Assembly: GCF_000498495.1 (NCBI RefSeq) | Contig: NZ_AVCS01000032.1 | Location: 1 to 51,929 of the forward strand | Source of the DNA: Flavobacterium enshiense DK69 | GTDB taxonomy: Bacteria > Bacteroidota > Bacteroidia > Flavobacteriales > Flavobacteriaceae | DNA length: 51,929 bases | Direction: 5' to 3' | Shown here: positions 17,807 to 26,168 of the stretch, piece after piece | Position numbering within the stretch: position 1 is the first letter of the stretch | Layout: each line of letters opens with the position of its first letter | Position numbers and translations under genes: made by a program | Notes under the pieces: model-generated | The model's input: the letters and a program-made list of their open reading frames with translations, nothing else | Database searches by the model: none | What the model was told of the DNA's origin: nothing

Positions 17807-18355
17807 TTATTTTGTTGGCTCATAATAAAGCACGATTGCACCTGAGCCAAGGGTTTTTGTTTTCAAAAGTTTAAAAATTATCCTATCGTTTATGTTTTCA
17901 AATAATGGTAAACCGTTTCCTGCAACAACGGGATGAACGCAAAGCTGAAATTCGTCTATTAAATTAAGTTTCAATAACTGTATAATTAAGCTCCGACTAC
18001 CGACCAAAATGTCCTTGCCAGATTGTTGCTTTAGTTCTAAAACTTTTTCTTCAAGGTCTCGATTTGCCAACATTGCACTTTTCCATTCTATATTTTTTAG
18101 TGTGTGGGAAAAAACAATTTTTGGGATTTTATCCATTATCGCCGCAAATTCGTCCATTGCTTTGTTACCGGTAGGGTTTTCCACTACCGCTTTCCAATAT
18201 TCCATAAGCTGGTAAGTTATCCTTCCATATAGAATTGTGTCTCCGTTACTTAATAGGTCGGCATAATGTTGATGTAATTCTTCATCTGGGATTATTGCCG
18301 TGTGGTCACAAAACCCATCAAGTGTCATATTTATTGCTGCAATTATTTTTCTCAT
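17807..18355 (-). CDS. C1: dihydrofolate reductase-family (RibD C-terminal) protein
   Basis: 182 residues: MRKIIAAINMTLDGF, ILYGRITYQLMEYW, KIVFSHTLKNIEW, ILVGSRSLIIQLLK (NADPH-binding) and FQLCVHPVVAGNGLPLF. Same superfamily as the gene at 15625-16218 but clearly divergent, so not a recent duplicate. Probable NADPH-dependent reductase, substrate unknown. The stop lies 14 bases from R1. Confidence 0.85.
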   Translation of the reverse strand: MRKIIAAINMTLDGFCDHTAIIPDEELHQHYADLLSNGDTILYGRITYQLMEYWKAVVENPTGNKAMDEFAAIMDKIPKIVFSHTLKNIEWKSAMLANRDLEEKVLELKQQSGKDILVGSRSLIIQLLKLNLIDEFQLCVHPVVAGNGLPLFENINDRIIFKLLKTKTLGSGAIVLYYEPTK

Positions 18356-18410
18356 ATTTAGTTTTTTAATTGCCCGCCCTTTGCCGGTTGGGGTGTCATT
18401 TTACAATGAC

Positions 18411-18571
18411 GCTAACGTCCCGTGGCTTTGTGAAGTTGGGGATCTTTATTAGTGATATTTACAAATATATCGAAAAATTTGAAAGAAAAAGTTTAAAAAT
18501 AGGGGAGAAGTGCAAACATCGACCATTACTGATACTCACTGTAACTCTGCTTACACAAGACCGCTGTTGGT
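18411..18571 (-). repeat. Cassette repeat R2 (long, 161 bp)
   Basis: Borders GCTAAC/GTTGGT. -7 box TATATTTG at 18472-18479. Inner arms only partly pair, so the copy looks worn. Confidence 0.85.
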
Positions 18572-18621
18572 GGGAGGTTTTTCTCGCAACGAACCCTATA
18601 GTTTAAAATTTGCCCGGGAAA

Positions 18622-19047
18622 TTAATGTTTATGCTCAAGTCCATATCGTATTGCTGATTCAAGTACATCTCTGTTTATATCTTTCAGCGTTTTGAACTTA
18701 ATGCAATACCCTGTAACGCTCGCCTTGCCAATTTTGTTTCCATACGCTTTGGCTAAGTATGTCTTATCATTAAGACCAAGAATATAGACAGAGATTCCGG
18801 TTTTGTTTGCACTGATGCCAACTTGGTAAAACTCTCTGGTTTTACCATCAGCATATTTAATGGTGTGAAGCCCATATCCAATATTAGGATTAGAAACAGT
18901 TTTATTTTCACTGTTTTTACCATCCAAGAACCATAATTTACATGCTGGCATTACTTCCTGAATGAGGCGGTGCAACTCTTGCATGTCGCTGCGTTTTGGT
19001 TCAGGCTGGCTAGTAATATACTCTTTTATTTGTTCTTGTAAGTTCAT
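18622..19047 (-). CDS. C2: DUF1801 family protein
   Basis: 141 residues resembling the DUF1801/YdhG-like fold: MNLQEQIKEYI, MPACKLWFLDGKN, IGYGLHTIKYADGKTREFY, VGISANKTGISVYI, and a C-terminal IKFKTLKDINRDVLESAI helix. Soluble, no signal peptide. Function in the family is unclear; some members are frataxin-like. The two ends of this cassette do not match each other, and the stop is 51 bases from R2, so the right border may have been rearranged. Confidence 0.75.
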   Translation of the reverse strand: MNLQEQIKEYITSQPEPKRSDMQELHRLIQEVMPACKLWFLDGKNSENKTVSNPNIGYGLHTIKYADGKTREFYQVGISANKTGISVYILGLNDKTYLAKAYGNKIGKASVTGYCIKFKTLKDINRDVLESAIRYGLEHKH

Positions 19048-19085
19048 ATAAAATTATAGGTTGCTGCCAGTTCGCTAAACTTTTT

Positions 19086-19216
19086 GCTTACGTCCCATCA
19101 GCTTTGTGTGGGTGGGGATTTTGTTCCCAGACCATTCCAAAAGGACTAAAGTCAAATATATAAAATTACCTTTAAATTTAGCTCTAGAACCCCACTTTCA
19201 CAAAACTGTTGTTATC
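19086..19216 (-). repeat. Cassette repeat R3 (short, 131 bp)
   Basis: Borders GCTTAC (mutated)/GTTATC. -7 box TATATTTG at 19153-19160. Inner arms pair well (CTTTGTG with CACAAAA, GGTGGGG with CCCCAC). Confidence 0.85.
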
Positions 19217-19230
19217 AGATAGCCATAATT

Positions 19231-19890
19231 TTAGTTTTGTAATCTCCATTCATTATTCTGTAGGTCGTCAAACCCAATAACTCCTTTGTTTTGGTCAAAA
19301 TATATATTCTTTAAACTAGGTAATTGCCAATTTGGGTTTGGAAATGGATTTGGATTTATTTCTATTTTTCTAACATTATTATAAGTAACTCCGTTTATTG
19401 TTACACTTATTAACGTTTCAGAATAATCTAAAAGAACACTTTGAATTCCTGTTTCAAAAGGAACTAATCCAATAGTTGTAATAAATTTTGAATCTTCTGA
19501 AATTACAGTTGGATTTGTTTGATATACTTTTGGCCATCTTTTTAAACTTAAATAAAACGAACTATTGCAACAAAAATCGCCATCAGCAAATAAAGTTGAT
19601 TGCATTTCAATTCTCTGTTCATCGTAATAGAAATATTTTGTTGAACCATAAACAAAATCACCTCTGCTTTCAAGTTGCTTTTCTATTTTGTTTATTAAAA
19701 CTTTGAATTTCAATTCAGAATCATTTTGGTTTTTATAAATCAAAACTTTTCCGACTTCTGTTGAGTTAATAAATTTATCGCTATCTGTTTGCTGGAATTT
19801 GAAATATTGAAGATTATCGCTAATTTCTTCTTTCTCATTTGAACAACCTAAATTAGTAACGATTGCAAAGAGTATGATTAATTTTTTCAT
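19231..19890 (-). CDS. C3: lipoprotein of unknown function
   Basis: 219 residues. A signal peptide with lipobox NLGC (Cys near 16) predicts a lipidated envelope protein. The mature part is beta-rich with no motif I recognise (FDDLQNNEWRL at the C-terminus). Fully contained between R3 and R4. Confidence 0.65.
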   Translation of the reverse strand: MKKLIILFAIVTNLGCSNEKEEISDNLQYFKFQQTDSDKFINSTEVGKVLIYKNQNDSELKFKVLINKIEKQLESRGDFVYGSTKYFYYDEQRIEMQSTLFADGDFCCNSSFYLSLKRWPKVYQTNPTVISEDSKFITTIGLVPFETGIQSVLLDYSETLISVTINGVTYNNVRKIEINPNPFPNPNWQLPSLKNIYFDQNKGVIGFDDLQNNEWRLQN

Positions 19891-19921
19891 CTTAAATTTT
19901 TAGCGTTTTTCAATGATTTCT

Positions 19922-20085
19922 GCTAACGTCCCGCGTATTTATGCCGTGGCGGATTTTTTATTACTGATGTTTACAAATATATTGAAAAGTTTGAAAGAAA
20001 AAACCTATCTATAAAAAGAAAAATACAAATGCCGGCTATTCCCGATACACTCTAAACCCACTTATTCAAAACCGCTATTGTCAGC
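19922..20085 (-). repeat. Cassette repeat R4 (long, 164 bp)
   Basis: Borders GCTAAC/GTCAGC. -7 box TATATTTG at 19974-19981. The left arm (ATGCCGTGGCGG) and right arm (CACTTATTCAAAA) do not match, so the copy is chimeric or decayed. Confidence 0.85.
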
Positions 20086-20248
20086 AGTTTATTATTCTCC
20101 TTTCAACAATTTGTATTTTTTCTTTAATTTCAAATTTGATCCTGATTGAATAGCTTCAATTTATTAATAAAGTTTTGTAGTGGAATTTGGCTTCAAATTT
20201 GCACTTCAGGCTATCTGAAACCCACTTTAGTGAATGGTTTTCTTGTAT

Positions 20249-21517
20249 TTATTGTTTGATAAGTTTTCCAGCTTTTAGTCTTCCTTTGTCGCTACGTAAC
20301 TCATAAAAGTAAATACCGTCTACAAGTTGATCAGTATTTATGATGATTGAGTTTTTTGTAGTTGTCTCCTGTAATACTAAGGAGCCAAGAAAGTCATAAA
20401 GGTAAATAGTGGTCAATTCACCTCCAGGTATTCTTAAAGTAAGTTGATCGTTAAAAGGATTAGGGAAAGCAGCTGGCGGAAAGTTTTTATTGTCCAAAGG
20501 TTCATTGTTTTCGTTTTCAGTTTCTTGGCAGCTTGTCATAAATGGGATAAAGTTTACAAGTCCATATTCAATGTTTTCATAACCGTCTATTATAGTTGAA
20601 CTTATGAAACTTGGATCGGTTGAGCACCAACAATTAGAAGAAAGGTCCGCATTGTTGCTATGATAGAGTTTAAGATTCCAAGAGTTGTTATTGCAAATGG
20701 TATTTCCTGTAAAAACAACATCATCAAAATATGAAATTATTTCAAAACCAACATCATTATTTGATACAGTGTTATTTACAAACCTGTTGTTTGTGCTATT
20801 GAACCATGCACGTACACCTATGAAATTATTCTGAATTGTGCAACCAACAGTGGAGCCATAAGGAGATAATGCAACTGTATGTCCGGAAAAGAAGCAATTT
20901 TCAATATTATCAAACCCTTCAATCCCGTACACATTATTAATAAAAACACTATTGCTTACTCTTGATGCAAATTGACACCCTCCTAACGCTGTGGAATTTG
21001 ATTCAAATTTGCAATTTTCAAAGATTGTACTAGGAATCCCTCCATCATAATTTACCTGACGATTATTTGCGAAGTAGCAGTGTCTGAAAATATATGGTCC
21101 ATTATATGCGATATCAAGGTTGATAAAATAATTGGCGAACTCTCCTTTGCAGTATTCCATGATCACTTGATCTCTTACTCCGCCAGTCTCATCAGTTCCC
21201 ACAACGGTTATTCCATTCCACGACTGCCGAATTGGGGACGGTAAATTCGAAGTAAAAGTAATACTGTCATTTTCATTTCCGATAGCTATTAGTTTACCCC
21301 TCACCTCAAGTCCTACTCCGGGATTAAATTTTGCTATTACCCCTGGCTCAATAGTAAGATTTACTCCAGGAAAAACAACAATATTATCTGTAACAATATA
21401 TGGATTGTTGACTTTTTTCCATATAGTATTAGAGTAAATACCGCCACTAACGTTTGTTTGAGCATAGACAGTTGAGCAAAATAGAAAGACCAAAAGTACG
21501 TTTTTAATAGTTTTCAT
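20249..21517 (-). CDS. C4: T9SS-exported right-handed beta-helix protein
   Basis: 422 residues. Signal peptide MKTIKNVLLVFLFCSTVYAQ, then a long parallel beta-helix-like region rich in Asn (NSFDN-type turns, IENCFFSG, IQNNFIGV, FVNNTVSNND), as in pectate-lyase-like and NosD-like folds, then a type A T9SS sorting domain (AFPNPFNDQL, LIKQ end). A surface protein, perhaps polysaccharide-binding or a lyase; no catalytic residues recognised. Largest single-gene minus-strand cassette. An unusual 163 bases separate its stop from R4. Confidence 0.8.
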   Translation of the reverse strand: MKTIKNVLLVFLFCSTVYAQTNVSGGIYSNTIWKKVNNPYIVTDNIVVFPGVNLTIEPGVIAKFNPGVGLEVRGKLIAIGNENDSITFTSNLPSPIRQSWNGITVVGTDETGGVRDQVIMEYCKGEFANYFINLDIAYNGPYIFRHCYFANNRQVNYDGGIPSTIFENCKFESNSTALGGCQFASRVSNSVFINNVYGIEGFDNIENCFFSGHTVALSPYGSTVGCTIQNNFIGVRAWFNSTNNRFVNNTVSNNDVGFEIISYFDDVVFTGNTICNNNSWNLKLYHSNNADLSSNCWCSTDPSFISSTIIDGYENIEYGLVNFIPFMTSCQETENENNEPLDNKNFPPAAFPNPFNDQLTLRIPGGELTTIYLYDFLGSLVLQETTTKNSIIINTDQLVDGIYFYELRSDKGRLKAGKLIKQ

Positions 21518-21564
21518 GGTTACATTGGTTATATTGCCTTACGGTTGTATTAATCGTGTCTGCA

Positions 21565-21725
21565 GTTAACCTTCCGACTGATTTGTGAAGGTGGGTATTT
21601 TGCAACTGATGTTTACAAATATACCGAAAAGTTTGAAAGAAAAAGTTGAAAAATAGGAGTGAAGTGCAAACACCGGCTCTTACCGATACACACCTAAACC
21701 CCGCTTTCACAAAACTGCTGTTGTA
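21565..21725 (-). repeat. Cassette repeat R5 (long, 161 bp)
   Basis: Borders GTTAAC/GTTGTA. -7 box TATATTTG at 21616-21623. Inner arms pair (TTTGTGAAGG with CTTTCACAAA). Confidence 0.9.
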
Positions 21726-21736
21726 TGCTGCTGTAG

Positions 21737-22318
21737 TTATTCTTTTGCACAATATTTAAGTTTGTAATTATTTTGGGCATATTCTAGAGTTTTCGGTATT
21801 GAATGACAATTAACTGTTAATGCTGAAAAATTAATGGAATTAATTAGATCGTATTCCTTCAAGTTAATTTTTTCAAATTTTCTTAGACCAGAATTTAAAT
21901 CATTTGATGTTTTCAAAATTCTATATTGAGGAATACCATCAAAGTTTTCTTCTAAATGCTGGATAATTATTAATTCTTTATTGTGTGTATTTTGATAAAC
22001 AATTAAATCTTTATTAAAGGTTCCAAAATCATTTCCTTTAAATAATAAAAATAAATAACCAACTGATATTATAAGAACTATAGGGAAAAAGATTAAAATT
22101 ACCCCCTCAAGCCATTTATTTTTTCTAATATCTTTTAATCCAAAAATTATTAAAAAGATCAGTAATGTTAGAAATAAAAAAACAGATAAGTAACCTTCAA
22201 ATATTATTTGATAAAATTTTGACCTAACATCTATGTTGTCTGGAAAAATAAAAACAGGAATTACTGATAATAAAAATGCTAGGATAGAAAAGAGAAATAA
22301 TTTGTTGATTAATTTCAT
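21737..22318 (-). CDS. C5: small membrane protein
   Basis: 193 residues with three hydrophobic segments (about 6-25, 40-62, 70-95) followed by a soluble domain of about 100 residues ending KYCAKE. I recognise no family. Cassette ends TTGTAT and ATACAA are complementary, an uncommon core variant. Confidence 0.6.
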   Translation of the reverse strand: MKLINKLFLFSILAFLLSVIPVFIFPDNIDVRSKFYQIIFEGYLSVFLFLTLLIFLIIFGLKDIRKNKWLEGVILIFFPIVLIISVGYLFLLFKGNDFGTFNKDLIVYQNTHNKELIIIQHLEENFDGIPQYRILKTSNDLNSGLRKFEKINLKEYDLINSINFSALTVNCHSIPKTLEYAQNNYKLKYCAKE

Positions 22319-22344
22319 ATAGGTTATCGTTTGAAACAGCTGAA

Positions 22345-22507
22345 TACAACGTCCCGCCAGCTTTTTGAAGTCGGGGTTTTTGTTACTGATGATTACAAAT
22401 ATTCTGAAAATATTGAAAGAAAAAAACTTATTTAAATGAAAGAAAAATATTCACTGACCATTACCGATTAAAACTGAACTAAGCCATTTCATAAAACCGT
22501 TGTTATG
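22345..22507 (-). repeat. Cassette repeat R6 (long, 163 bp)
   Basis: Borders TACAAC/GTTATG. -7-like element AATATTTG at 22396-22403, one mismatch. Inner arms partly pair. Confidence 0.9.
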
Positions 22508-22959
22508 AGAGGTTTTATATATTTATTGTAGGTAAAAAACATGTAATTTGCTTTTTTTAAGACTATTTTTTTTCTCTTAAAGTCAGCTTTGTCTATTATA
22601 TAAAAAACTCTTCTTGGTTTGTATAAAGCATTTTGAATTTCGGCAAAGTTATATTTATGTAAAATATCGGTCGTGATAATTTTATTTTTGTTTTTATCCA
22701 TAAAATCTTTGCTGACAATTCTGGGTTTTGTCTTATGAGGTTTTTGTAAATGGGTTTCAAAATACAATTCTTTTGCATCAGGAAATTGATAAATATATTT
22801 TTCGACAAACTCATTTTTGTTTGTTTTCAAATGTAAATCTTCAAACTTTTCGAGCTTGTCGAAATACAAATAAATTGTATCTGTAGATTTAATATACGCA
22901 AGATCCTGAGCAAAAAGATTACATGAGGATATAAAAAAGTAAAGCAAAATGTATCTCAT
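22489..22959 (-). CDS. C6: exported protein of unknown function
   Basis: 156 residues from the ATG at 22959, which opens a signal peptide (MRYILLYFFISSCNLFAQ); an in-frame ATG at 22995 lies on the repeat border and is less likely. The mature part is basic and beta-rich (DTIYLYFDKLEKF, PRIVSKDFMDKNKNK). No family recognised. The last codons run into the right border of R6: the stop at 22489 is inside the repeat. Confidence 0.6.
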   Translation of the reverse strand: MRYILLYFFISSCNLFAQDLAYIKSTDTIYLYFDKLEKFEDLHLKTNKNEFVEKYIYQFPDAKELYFETHLQKPHKTKPRIVSKDFMDKNKNKIITTDILHKYNFAEIQNALYKPRRVFYIIDKADFKRKKIVLKKANYMFFTYNKYIKPLITTVL

Positions 22960-22992
22960 AAATGTTTTTTCGTAAAGTTTTGCAAAATCTCT

Positions 22993-23154
22993 CATAACGT
23001 CCAGCCGGCTTTACGCTGTGAAGGATTTATTATTACTGGTGTTTACAAATTTACCGAAAGTTTGAAAGAAAAACTTGAAAAAAAGGATAGAAGTGCAAAC
23101 ACAGGCTCTTATTGATACACACTAAAACCTCACTTTCACAAAACCGCTGTTTTG
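22993..23154 (-). repeat. Cassette repeat R7 (long, 162 bp)
   Basis: Borders CATAAC/GTTTTG. -7 box TAAATTTG at 23046-23053: TA and TTTG are kept while the nn bases changed. Left arm TTACGCTGTGAAGG and right arm CCTCACTTTCACAAA match only partly. Confidence 0.9.
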
Positions 23155-23163
23155 CAACGTTTT

Positions 23164-24054
23164 TTAGTATTCGTATGAGTAAATTTCATCTTTTAAGTTT
23201 TTCTTTTTTAGTACTATATATTCTTTTCGCAGTTCAATGCTATCATAAATCGGCTTTTTAGTTATTGTTCCATTAACATTTATTAATCCAATCTTGTTGT
23301 TCTGCTTAATTGTAAAATATCGCCAATTTTGTGACGATTTAATTTCATCATAAATGAGTGGAATTATTGTTTCATTTTTTGAGTTTATAATACCATATTT
23401 ATTTTCCTTTTTTATAATTTGAAATAAATTTTCATCTATTGAATAATGTCTAACAGTTTCGATTAATTCAATTTTTTTATCTAAATCAATATTGTTTTTA
23501 GAATTCTGCACGTCTATAATTTGGGCTTTATTGTTTTTTGTTGCAAATATTCTATTCTCGTCAACTGTGTAAAATTTGTATTCTTCTGGAATTATATTCT
23601 TTCCATTAAAATCATATACTCCGTTTAGATTATTTTCATTTTTTGTTAGATAAAATTCATCGTTTACAATTGAAGAAACACTTTTATATTTTAATGGAAT
23701 AATAGTTTTTCCATTAATATCAGATAATCCATTTATTGAATTTTTTTTCCAAAGAATAAACCTATCATTTTTTCGTGGTAAGATAAATTCAAATTCTATC
23801 GGAACTAATTCTTTATTATCAAGAGAGAAAAGTCCATTCAAATTATTATTTCGAATAATCAGTCGTCGATTTTTATACTCTATAAAATCATATTTAAACG
23901 GAATTACAACGTTTTTTAAACTGTCAGTAATACCAAATTTATTATCTCTCTTTTCAATAAATCTATTTTCCTCGATCTTAGTTATAGAATTTTGAGAATA
24001 AATTAATATTGGTATAAACAGAAATAATATTGTTGAAATAGCTCTTTTCACCAT
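23164..24054 (-). CDS. C7: exported WG-repeat protein
   Basis: 296 residues. Signal peptide (MVKRAISTILFLFIPILIYS), then about six to seven WG-type repeats of 35-45 residues with the pattern (K/N)xG(I/L)x(D/N)xxGxxIIPxxY, for example KFGITDSLKNVVIPFKY and KYGIINSKNETIIPLIY. WG repeats form beta-propeller-like or solenoid binding surfaces; function unknown. Long for a cassette gene. Confidence 0.8.
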   Translation of the reverse strand: MVKRAISTILFLFIPILIYSQNSITKIEENRFIEKRDNKFGITDSLKNVVIPFKYDFIEYKNRRLIIRNNNLNGLFSLDNKELVPIEFEFILPRKNDRFILWKKNSINGLSDINGKTIIPLKYKSVSSIVNDEFYLTKNENNLNGVYDFNGKNIIPEEYKFYTVDENRIFATKNNKAQIIDVQNSKNNIDLDKKIELIETVRHYSIDENLFQIIKKENKYGIINSKNETIIPLIYDEIKSSQNWRYFTIKQNNKIGLINVNGTITKKPIYDSIELRKEYIVLKKKNLKDEIYSYEY

Positions 24055-24071
24055 GTCGTTTTAAAATGTTG

Positions 24072-24232
24072 CATAGCGTCCCGCCGGCTTTGTGAAGGTG
24101 GGGATTTTTATTACAGATGTTTACAAATTTACCGAAAAGAGTAAAGAAAAAACTTCTTTTTAAAGAGGAAATGCAAACACTGACCAGTCCAAAAAATCCC
24201 AAGCGTCACCATAGCATAAAAACGTTGTTAGC
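24072..24232 (-). repeat. Cassette repeat R8 (long, 161 bp)
   Basis: Borders CATAGC (mutated)/GTTAGC. -7 box TAAATTTG at 24124-24131. Left arm GTGAAGGTGGGG does not match right arm CACCATAGCAT: chimeric. The interior has a small hairpin (CTTCTTT/AAAGAGG). Confidence 0.9.
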
Positions 24233-24237
24233 AGCTG

Positions 24238-24636
24238 TTAAATTGTTATTGGAAAAGATAAGGTAAATGGAACTTTTTTATTATCCTGTTTTGCAGGTTC
24301 AGAAATTTTTAATTTTCGAACCACTTGGACGGCAGCACTATCCACATCAGGTCTAAGGCTTTTTAAAATTTTACCTTTTGCTATACCAGTCGTGTCAATA
24401 GTAATAGCCAAAATAATTTGACCACTTACTTTGTCCTTTATAGCTTGTTTGGGAATATAAAAATTATCACGTAAGTCTTTCAATAAGGCCTCTTTACCTC
24501 CTGGGTATTTAAAATACTGCTCAATATGCTTTGAACCATCAGGAAGTGTAACTTCATAGATTTTTCCATCTTGTGAATAAGATTTCGTGAAAACAAAAGA
24601 AATGATGATTAGAAAGTGTTTTAAATTAAATGTCAT
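24238..24636 (-). CDS. C8: exported TonB C-terminal-like domain protein
   Basis: 132 residues with a signal peptide (cleavage near SYSQ) and a TonB_C-like fold: YIPKQAIKDKVSGQIILAI, IDTTGIAKGKILKSL, DSAAVQVVRKLKISEPAK, PFTLSFPI. There is no N-terminal anchor or proline-rich linker, so it is not an energy transducer by itself; such domains bind partners in the periplasm. The stop is 5 bases from the R8 core. Confidence 0.75.
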   Translation of the reverse strand: MTFNLKHFLIIISFVFTKSYSQDGKIYEVTLPDGSKHIEQYFKYPGGKEALLKDLRDNFYIPKQAIKDKVSGQIILAITIDTTGIAKGKILKSLRPDVDSAAVQVVRKLKISEPAKQDNKKVPFTLSFPITI

Positions 24637-24690
24637 GTTGTATAATTTTTATTCAACCTATTTTAGGAAGATACGTTATTGTTAATAGCT

Positions 24691-24853
24691 GCTAACTTCC
24701 CTCCGGCTTTGTGAAGGCGGGGATTTTTTTACTACTGATTTTTACAAATATGTCGAAAAGTAGAAAGAAAAAACTTCTTTTTAAAGAGGAAATGCAAACA
24801 CCGACCAATCCAAAAATTCCCAAACCCCACCATATCATAAAACCGCTGTTAGC
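24691..24853 (-). repeat. Cassette repeat R9 (long, 163 bp)
   Basis: Borders GCTAAC/GTTAGC. -7-like element CATATTTG at 24745-24752, one mismatch. Left arm GTGAAGGCGGGG and right arm CCCCACCATATCAT differ. Confidence 0.9.
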
Positions 24854-24977
24854 AGCAGGCATATTTTGTTTTATTACTCTATTGTAAGTTCTATTGTTAC
24901 TTGTTGTTGATTGAGAAACTACAAAAAAGTCAAGTTGATTTTCGGTTGTATTGATATTCCATTTTGCTCTTCAACAG

Positions 24978-25376
24978 TTATTCTGTTCGAAGTATTGTAA
25001 AAGCTCTGTCTTCCTTTGTCATCCCAATTTTTGGATAGTATTCCATAGCTGTTGGAACAGAAAGCAAAAGTATCATTGACTGGTCTCCAAGTTTTTCTTT
25101 TGTCAACTGAACAAGTTTTTTGCCAATTCCACCTTTTTTATAATCAGGATGAATGGCAAGGTCGGCAAGGTAACAACTCCAAACCCAATCTGTAATTGAA
25201 CGTGAAACCCCAACCAATATGTCATTGTCCCAAGCTGTAACTATTAAATTTGAACTGTCATACATTTTTTGTATCCGTTCTTTGTCATTTGTTGGTCTAG
25301 GCAAACCTGCGTTGTCGTAAAGTTTAATTATTTGTTCTGCTGTTGGTCGTTTGTCAAAACTATATTCTATGTTCAT
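24978..25376 (-). CDS. C9: GNAT acetyltransferase
   Basis: 132 residues. The acetyl-CoA motif A is LADLAIHPDYKKGGIGKKLV (about 70-89, with the R/QxxGxG/A variant KKGGIG), preceded by NLIVTAWDNDILVGVSR and followed by LLLSVPTAMEYYPKIGM. GNATs transfer acetyl groups to amines; the acceptor is unknown and could be a small molecule, antibiotic or protein. Soluble, cytosolic. Confidence 0.85.
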   Translation of the reverse strand: MNIEYSFDKRPTAEQIIKLYDNAGLPRPTNDKERIQKMYDSSNLIVTAWDNDILVGVSRSITDWVWSCYLADLAIHPDYKKGGIGKKLVQLTKEKLGDQSMILLLSVPTAMEYYPKIGMTKEDRAFTILRTE

Positions 25377-25409
25377 ATTGTCAATGTTTAATGTCGTTCA
25401 ATGCTTGCT

Positions 25410-25561
25410 GCTAACGTCCCTCCGGCTTTGTGAAAGTGGAGATTTTTACAAATATAACAAAAATTTTGAAAGAAAAAACTTAAAAAAACAGAAAAAATAT
25501 ACAAGCACCGTCTCTTACTGATACACACCCAAACCCCGCTTTAACAAAACCGTTGTTAGCA
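25410..25561 (-). repeat. Cassette repeat R10 (long, 152 bp)
   Basis: Borders GCTAAC/GTTAGC. -7 box TATATTTG at 25449-25456. Arms pair (TTTGTGAAAGTGG with GCTTTAACAAAA). About 10 bases shorter than other long forms, by loss of the ATTACTGATG segment. Confidence 0.9.
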
Positions 25562-25580
25562 GTCGTTTTTTCCCTAATAT

Positions 25581-25970
25581 TTATTTCTTAAAATAAAAAT
25601 AGCCTAAATCGTCGTTAGAAATTATCGTTATTCCCGAGAAAGTCCTGGTATATGGCAAACTTGCTATTAGAAGATCTTCTGAATCATATTTTAAAGATGA
25701 TGAAAGGTCGTTTTCGTTTAGCAGAAATTCATCAAAAGTAATATGGCCATGTTCAATTTGGTATGTGCTTTTGTTGCTAAAAATCATCCTTTTGTCATTA
25801 TCGTAAATTATTCTTTCATATCTTCCTTTTGAATCTATTTTTAAGGAATCAATATTGTTTTCAAAGCATCCAACATACAGTCCTGATAAATCTTCTTTTG
25901 AAGTGCAAGAGGCAAGAATAATTAGGCACCCGTATGTGAAAAATCTAAAATGTTTTAATATATATGGCAT
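25581..25970 (-). CDS. C10: small lipoprotein of unknown function
   Basis: 129 residues with an N-terminal hydrophobic segment and lipobox ILASC (Cys near 22). The mature part resembles short lipocalin-like sandwich proteins (GLYVGCFEN, YQIEHGHITFDEF), but I cannot assign a family. Confidence 0.6.
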   Translation of the reverse strand: MPYILKHFRFFTYGCLIILASCTSKEDLSGLYVGCFENNIDSLKIDSKGRYERIIYDNDKRMIFSNKSTYQIEHGHITFDEFLLNENDLSSSLKYDSEDLLIASLPYTRTFSGITIISNDDLGYFYFKK

Positions 25971-25997
25971 TAATGATAATTGAGTTCTAAAATGGTT

Positions 25998-26158
25998 GCT
26001 AACGTCCTGCCAGCTTTGTGAAGGAGGGAATTTTTGTTAGTGATGTTTACAAATATACCGATAAGTGGAAAGAAAAAACTTCTTTTTAAAGAAGAAATAC
26101 AAGCGCTGACCAGTCCAAAAAATCCCAAGCCTCGGCATAGCTTAAAATCGCTGTTAGC
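25998..26158 (-). repeat. Cassette repeat R11 (long, 161 bp)
   Basis: Borders GCTAAC/GTTAGC. -7 box TATATTTG at 26050-26057. Left arm GTGAAGGAGGG does not match right arm GGCATAGCTTAAAA. Small interior hairpin CTTCTTT/AAAGAAG. Confidence 0.9.
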
Positions 26159-26168
26159 CGTTCGGTTT